In this document: positions 7,669-10,976 of the stretch, piece after piece
Layout: each line of letters opens with the position of its first letter
How positions within the stretch are numbered: the stretch's first letter is position 1
Translations under genes and position numbers: made by a program
The notes under the pieces: model-generated
What the model saw: only the letters and a program-made list of their open reading frames with translations
Told to the model about the DNA's origin: nothing
Database searches by the model: none
Assembly: GCA_031268245.1 (NCBI GenBank)
Contig: JAIRXN010000114.1
Coordinates: 1 to 10,976 of the forward strand
Reading direction: 5' to 3'
Length of the DNA: 10,976 bases
DNA from: Treponema sp.
GTDB taxonomy: Bacteria > Spirochaetota > Spirochaetia > Treponematales > Breznakiellaceae

Positions 7669-7682
7669 GCGGTTGTTACCGC
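7669..7682. terminator. Small hairpin between convergent genes (weak terminator candidate)
   Basis: GCGGT-TGTT-ACCGC forms a perfect 5-bp stem with a 4-nt loop. It lies directly after the second regulator's stop codon (7665-7667) and covers the helicase stop codon (7676-7678). It is symmetric, so it would form in either transcript. Neither strand has a following T-run, so intrinsic termination would be poor. It may only mark the junction. Confidence 0.2.
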
Positions 7683-9592
7683 GGCGGCTTATCCGTTGCC
7701 ACTCTAATGGAAGGCAGTCCGGGGCTGTTTCGGGAAAAGGCGCAGGCCCGGCGGGCGGCTTCGGCAGGGAGAGTGGCGAAGGCGCAGAATTCCTTCATTT
7801 CGATGGAGTCTACAAGACGCCCCGGAACACCGCCCGCCCGAATGAGGAGGGAGACCACTTCACGGGCTCCGGCGCCGTGGCCCCGGCCCAAACCCACATA
7901 TACTCTGGTTTTTCCATCCTGCGGGGAATGGGCGCCTTCTTCAAATCTGCCTTCGCGGCGCCGGCCTTCTCCGCCGCCCCGTGGTACACGGGACTCTTCC
8001 TCAAAAGCGCCTTCACGGCGGCGCCCTTCAAAACGACGGCTTTCAAAACCTTTGCCCCTCCGCCCCGGTTTCTGGAAAGACTGTCTAAAATCCTCTTCGG
8101 TAAATTCCGTTACCGTTCCATAGCGTGAAGGATCCAGATGTTCGCCGTAATGGGCGGTGATGAGCGCTTCCAGAGCCCTTTCGGCTCCCAGTTCCTCGAC
8201 CAGTTGGGTGCAGACCTTGCGGATATAGGGATTGAGGCTTAAAGACAGGGCCTCTTCCGCAGGGGCGGCGGGCGGAGTATCCTGAATAAGGGCATTCTCA
8301 GCATCCGGCGCCGCGACTTCGCCCGGTGTCGTTTCATTACCCGGATCAGGCTTGTCAAGCGGGCCTGCGGCTTCCATCACTTCGCCCACAATCCGGCGGC
8401 GGAGGGCCTTCATCACCGACTTCACCGAGGGGACCTGAGTCCAGACGATGGCGCTCCCCAGTACCCGTTCCATGCTGTGGGAAAGGGCCTTCATGCGGCC
8501 CCGCTCCGCAGGCAGTGCGAGACTCACGGCCTTTCCCCGCCTTCCGGCCCGGCCGGTGCGCCCGATCCGGTGGACATACGTCTCCCTGTCGTTGGGAAGA
8601 TTCCAGTTGATCACATACTCGAGCCTTTCAATGTCCAGGCCCCGTGCGGCCACATCGGTAGCCACCAGGATCTTGGTATGCCGGGCCCGGAAACGCCGGA
8701 GAGTCCGTTCCCTGGCTTCCTGGCTGAGATCTCCGTGAATAGCCTCGGCAGTGTAACCTGATTCCACGAGCCGCCGGGCCAGTTCATCGGTTTCCACCTT
8801 GGTAGCGCAAAAAACAAGGCCGTAAAAATCTTCGGCCTGGTCGATGATCCGCTTGAGGGCTTCAAGTTTGTCTTCCCGCTTCAAAACCAGGTAATACTGA
8901 TCCACCGCGGGCTTTTCATCCTCGGCCGGAGCCGGATCTTCGAGAACGTCAACTTCCCCGATATGGGTACGGACTACCCGGAGTATGGGCTCCGGCATGG
9001 TAGCCGAAAAGAGGGCCACCCGGCGCTCCGGTTTGACCGCTTCCAGGATCTTTTCCACATCCTCAAAGAAACCCATGTCGAGCATCTCATCGGCCTCATC
9101 CAGAATGAACCAGTCAACAGCGCCGAGATCGAGAACCTTCCGTTCCATAAGATCCATGATACGCCCCGGCGTACCCACTACTATCTCTACCCCCCGTTTC
9201 AGATCGAGAATCTGAGTGCGGATAGAGGCGCCTCCGTACACGGCGGTAATTCTGGGAGAAGGCCGGGGATTGAGGGAGGCAATTTCCCTGGAAACCTGGA
9301 GGCAGAGTTCTCTGGTAGGGGTAAGAATCAAGGCCCTGGGCGCATGGCCTGCGGTCGTAAGCTTTTCTACCAGCGGAATGCCAAAAGCCGCCGTCTTTCC
9401 GGTACCGGTACGGGCCCTGACGATAAGGTGGCCCTCATCCGCCATGAGCCGGGGCAGGGCAATGCTCTGAATGGGAGTGGGAGCGCTAAAGCCTTTTTTT
9501 TCAAGACAGGAGAGTACATCCTGGGAAAGCCCGAAAACCGAAAAGGCGGAAACGACGCCGGTTGAGACATCGGATTCTGTATTATTTGTCAT
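7676..9592 (-). CDS. DEAD-box ATP-dependent RNA helicase with DbpA-like C-terminal RNA-binding domain
   Basis: This 638-residue protein shows the full DEAD-box motif set. The Q motif region FGLSQDVL...PTPIQ is at 20-42, motif I ARTGTGKT at 60-67, Ia PTREL at 92-96, Ib TPGR at 141-144, II DEAD at 165-168, III SAT at 196-198, IV VFCAT at 260-264, V ATDVAARGLD at 311-320 and VI HRIGRTGRAG at 341-350. A Pro/Ala/Glu-rich linker (about 410-450) and a helical segment (about 452-491) follow. Next comes an Arg/Gly/Glu-rich stretch (510-561) with a 20-residue tandem repeat, then a DbpA/CsdA-type RNA-binding fold (about 563-635, TRVYVGLGRGHGAGAREVVS). Such helicases remodel structured RNA in ribosome assembly or mRNA turnover in the cytoplasm; the exact target here is unknown. 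The ATG at 9592 has no strong Shine-Dalgarno sequence. Possible -10 elements upstream (TATTAT, TATACT) lack good -35 partners. It is separated from the ABC ATPase gene by a terminator, so it is probably transcribed alone. Confidence 0.95.
   Translation of the reverse strand: MTNNTESDVSTGVVSAFSVFGLSQDVLSCLEKKGFSAPTPIQSIALPRLMADEGHLIVRARTGTGKTAAFGIPLVEKLTTAGHAPRALILTPTRELCLQVSREIASLNPRPSPRITAVYGGASIRTQILDLKRGVEIVVGTPGRIMDLMERKVLDLGAVDWFILDEADEMLDMGFFEDVEKILEAVKPERRVALFSATMPEPILRVVRTHIGEVDVLEDPAPAEDEKPAVDQYYLVLKREDKLEALKRIIDQAEDFYGLVFCATKVETDELARRLVESGYTAEAIHGDLSQEARERTLRRFRARHTKILVATDVAARGLDIERLEYVINWNLPNDRETYVHRIGRTGRAGRRGKAVSLALPAERGRMKALSHSMERVLGSAIVWTQVPSVKSVMKALRRRIVGEVMEAAGPLDKPDPGNETTPGEVAAPDAENALIQDTPPAAPAEEALSLSLNPYIRKVCTQLVEELGAERALEALITAHYGEHLDPSRYGTVTEFTEEDFRQSFQKPGRRGKGFESRRFEGRRREGAFEEESRVPRGGGEGRRREGRFEEGAHSPQDGKTRVYVGLGRGHGAGAREVVSLLIRAGGVPGRLVDSIEMKEFCAFATLPAEAARRACAFSRNSPGLPSIRVATDKPPR
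7910..8029 (-). repeat. Two imperfect 60-bp tandem repeats in the helicase linker
   Basis: Two adjacent 60-bp units (8029-7970 and 7969-7910, reading the minus strand) encode two 20-residue units, residues 522-541 and 542-561. Both begin EGRRREG, then A or R, then FEE, and then diverge. The period is a whole number of codons, so the reading frame is kept. The sequence suggests an intragenic duplication in a disordered, basic RNA-contacting linker. Confidence 0.75.
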
Positions 9593-9634
9593 GTAATTCT
9601 ATAATATGGTATTATCTGCGAAAAGTATAGGCAT

Positions 9635-9669
9635 AAAAAAACCGCCCGCGGAGCGCCGAAGGCGGCTTT
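9635..9669 (-). terminator. Intrinsic terminator after the sugar ABC ATPase gene
   Basis: On the minus strand, AAAGCCGCC (9669-9661) can pair with GGCGGTTTT (9646-9638), with one G-U wobble, followed by the rest of a T-run (9641-9635 is seven A on the plus strand). It lies 17-51 nt after the ATPase stop at 9686-9688, as expected for a Rho-independent terminator. On the plus strand the same stem carries an A-C mismatch and lacks a proper T tract, so it acts mainly on the minus strand. Confidence 0.8.
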
Positions 9670-9685
9670 GGATTCAAAACTAAAA

Positions 9686-10792
9686 CTACTTGCCGGATTC
9701 CGAAACTACAGAAAGTTCGGTTTCCTTGTCGAAGTAGCGGGCTTTCTCCATGTGGGGCTCGAAGTGGGCAGTATCGCCTACCTTGAAGGCGTGATGAGGT
9801 TCGGTCCTGGCTACCAGGGGCTGGGTTTCTGTGGTCAGCCAGAGATGAATGTCGGCGCCCAGAGGCTCAACCACGGTGATCTTTACCGGGAAGCTTGTGG
9901 CGCTGGCTTTCTCTGTAAAGGTAAGATCCTCGGGGCGGATGCCGAAAAAGACCTCCTTGCCCACATACCTTTTAAGGAAGTCTTCATGTTCTTTGACGGG
10001 CTTTACCTTGAAGGAGCCTTCATCCAGAACAATGGAACCGCCTTCTTCGCTTACCTTGACGGTGAGGAAGTTCATGGGCGGGGAGCCGATAAAACCGGCG
10101 ACAAACTTGTTGATCGGCTTGTTATAGAGTTCCAGAGGAGCGCCGATCTGCTGAATTTTACCGTCTTTCATAACCACAATCTTGTTGGCCATGGTCATGG
10201 CTTCCACCTGGTCATGGGTAACGTAGATCATGGTGGCGTTGAGGCGGAGATGGAGGCCGGAAAGCTCGGCGCGCATCTGCACACGGAGTTTGGCGTCCAG
10301 GTTGGAAAGGGGTTCGTCAAACAGGAAGACCTTGGGATTCCGCACGATGGCCCGGCCGACCGCTACACGCTGGCGCTGACCGCCGGAAAGAGCCTTGGGC
10401 TTGCGATCCAGGAACTTTTCAATGTCCAAAATACGGGCCGCTTCGTGAACCCGGCGGTCAATTTCATCCTTGGGGACTTTCTTGATCCGGAGCCCGAAGG
10501 CCATATTGTCATACACCGTCATGTGGGGATAGAGGGCGTAATTCTGGAAAACCATGGCGATATTCCGGTCTTTGGGGGGAACGTCGTTCATCAATTCGCC
10601 GTCGATATAGAGTTCGCCTTCCGTGATGTCCTCAAGACCGGCGACCATCCGGAGAGTAGTTGACTTACCGCAGCCTGAGGGCCCTACAAAGACGACGAAT
10701 TCCTTGTCCTCTACCACGATGTTGGCATTGTCCACCGCCCGGACATTGCCTTCGTACACCTTACTGATGCCTTTTAATTCTACTTTTGCCAT
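9686..10792 (-). CDS. Sugar ABC transporter ATP-binding protein, MalK/UgpC/MsmK (CUT1) type
   Basis: This 368-residue protein has the typical length and order of the family. Walker A GPSGCGKST is at 37-45, the Q-loop at Q83, signature LSGGQRQR at 135-142, Walker B VFLFDE at 155-160, the D-loop SNLD at 163-166 and the H-loop at H193. A C-terminal OB-fold/TOBE regulatory region (about 235-368) contains GSPPMNFL and FGIRPEDL. It hydrolyses ATP on the cytoplasmic face of a carbohydrate importer as a homodimer. No permease or binding-protein gene adjoins it, so it may be a shared ATPase energising several importers, as MsmK-type proteins do in some bacteria; the substrate cannot be read from the sequence. 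A strong GGGAGG ribosome binding site (10800-10805) lies 7 nt before the ATG. It has its own promoter at 10828-10856 and a terminator after the stop, so it is likely a single-gene, well-expressed unit. Confidence 0.96.
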   Translation of the reverse strand: MAKVELKGISKVYEGNVRAVDNANIVVEDKEFVVFVGPSGCGKSTTLRMVAGLEDITEGELYIDGELMNDVPPKDRNIAMVFQNYALYPHMTVYDNMAFGLRIKKVPKDEIDRRVHEAARILDIEKFLDRKPKALSGGQRQRVAVGRAIVRNPKVFLFDEPLSNLDAKLRVQMRAELSGLHLRLNATMIYVTHDQVEAMTMANKIVVMKDGKIQQIGAPLELYNKPINKFVAGFIGSPPMNFLTVKVSEEGGSIVLDEGSFKVKPVKEHEDFLKRYVGKEVFFGIRPEDLTFTEKASATSFPVKITVVEPLGADIHLWLTTETQPLVARTEPHHAFKVGDTAHFEPHMEKARYFDKETELSVVSESGK

Positions 10793-10827
10793 ATTCTGGC
10801 CTCCCTTTAGGGTTAATTTATATTTTC

Positions 10828-10856
10828 ATGATAAAGCCGGAACGGGGATCTGTCAA
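10828..10856 (-). promoter_or_regulatory. Near-consensus sigma-70 type promoter for the ABC ATPase gene
   Basis: On the minus strand a perfect -35 TTGACA (10856-10851) and a -10 TATCAT (10833-10828, five of six matches) are separated by exactly 17 nt. Transcription would start near 10821, giving a leader of about 28 nt that includes the GGGAGG ribosome binding site. I saw no clear operator overlapping it. Confidence 0.8.
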
Positions 10857-10885
10857 GGAAAAATTTTTGGCCCGGAAGGGATAAT

Positions 10886-10914
10886 TTGAAATGATCCGCG
10901 ATATGTGCTATGGT
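10886..10914 (+). promoter_or_regulatory. Putative extended -10 promoter for the gene leaving the right edge
   Basis: TTGAAA (10886-10891, five of six matches to the -35 consensus) is followed by a 17-nt spacer and TATGGT (10909-10914). A TG at 10906-10907 one base before the -10 makes an extended -10 element. Its position, about 55 nt before the predicted start at 10970, is reasonable, and it diverges from the ATPase promoter. Confidence 0.5.
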
Positions 10915-10969
10915 TGGAGTCAGAGATGCATAGAAACATGCGTTATGCTTAACCGGAGGATGAATTTTG

Positions 10970-10976
10970 ATGAAAA
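10970..10976 (+). CDS. Start of a plus-strand gene, cut by the right edge
   Basis: An ATG at 10970 follows GGAGG (10955-10959) with a 10-nt spacer, and a promoter-like element lies upstream. Only Met-Lys and one further base are visible, so no function can be proposed. An ATG at 10960 is too close to the GGAGG to be the start. Confidence 0.5.

Noticed and set aside
9668..10663. Open reading frame of 331 codons on the plus strand
   Set aside because: It is antisense to the ABC ATPase, which has all its motifs. The plus-strand frame has no known domain and starts inside the terminator of the ATPase gene.
10928..10941. GCAT-N6-ATGC inverted repeat near the predicted start of the right-edge transcript
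   Set aside because: Four-base arms are too short to separate from chance.
10960..10962. ATG as start of the right-edge gene
   Set aside because: GGAGG is immediately adjacent with no spacer, whereas the ATG at 10970 has a 10-nt spacer.

Overview
The window looks like chromosomal DNA of a moderately GC-rich spirochaete, most likely treponeme-like. The main support is a divergent FliG paralogue outside any flagellar gene cluster, since spirochaetes typically carry two FliG proteins. This lineage call is inference: there is no rRNA or other decisive marker. Genes are closely packed. The largest stretches without a gene are 10793-10969 (177 nt), 4749-4887 (139 nt) and 9593-9685 (93 nt), so there is no gene-free stretch above 300 nt. 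I see no tRNA, rRNA, CRISPR array, transposase or prophage gene.

Layout, left to right. (1) Positions 1-4748 hold a tight minus-strand set of three genes, read right to left. They are a FliG-like flagellar switch protein (3681-4748), a phosphotransferase of the NahK/APH kinase fold (2545-3672), and a large M16C (PreP/Cym1-type) zinc metallopeptidase that starts at 2528 and runs off the left edge. The gaps are 8 and 16 nt, so they are probably one operon, although no known pathway joins the three products. (2) Positions 4888-7667 hold two tandem plus-strand paralogues, each with an N-terminal PocR-like ligand-sensing domain carrying four aligned cysteines, a helical middle region and an AraC-type double helix-turn-helix. 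They diverge from the fliG-like operon across an AT-rich spacer containing several small palindromes. Their DNA-reading helices are nearly identical, so they probably recognise the same operator. (3) Positions 7676-9592 (minus) hold a DEAD-box RNA helicase with an Arg/Gly-rich repeat linker and a DbpA-like C-terminal RNA-binding domain. It converges on the second regulator with only 8 nt between stop codons. (4) Positions 9686-10792 (minus) hold a MalK/UgpC/MsmK-type sugar ABC transporter ATPase. It has a near-consensus promoter, a strong ribosome binding site and an intrinsic terminator, and no permease or binding protein beside it in this window. (5) A divergent plus-strand gene begins at about 10970 and leaves the window after two codons.

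Most of the window is recognisable housekeeping or regulatory content. The most distinctive parts are the tandem PocR-AraC pair with conserved cysteines and shared recognition helices, the palindrome-rich spacer beside it, and the unexpected linkage of a FliG paralogue to a sugar-kinase-like gene and an M16C protease. I do not see convincing evidence for a wholly new defence or mobile system.
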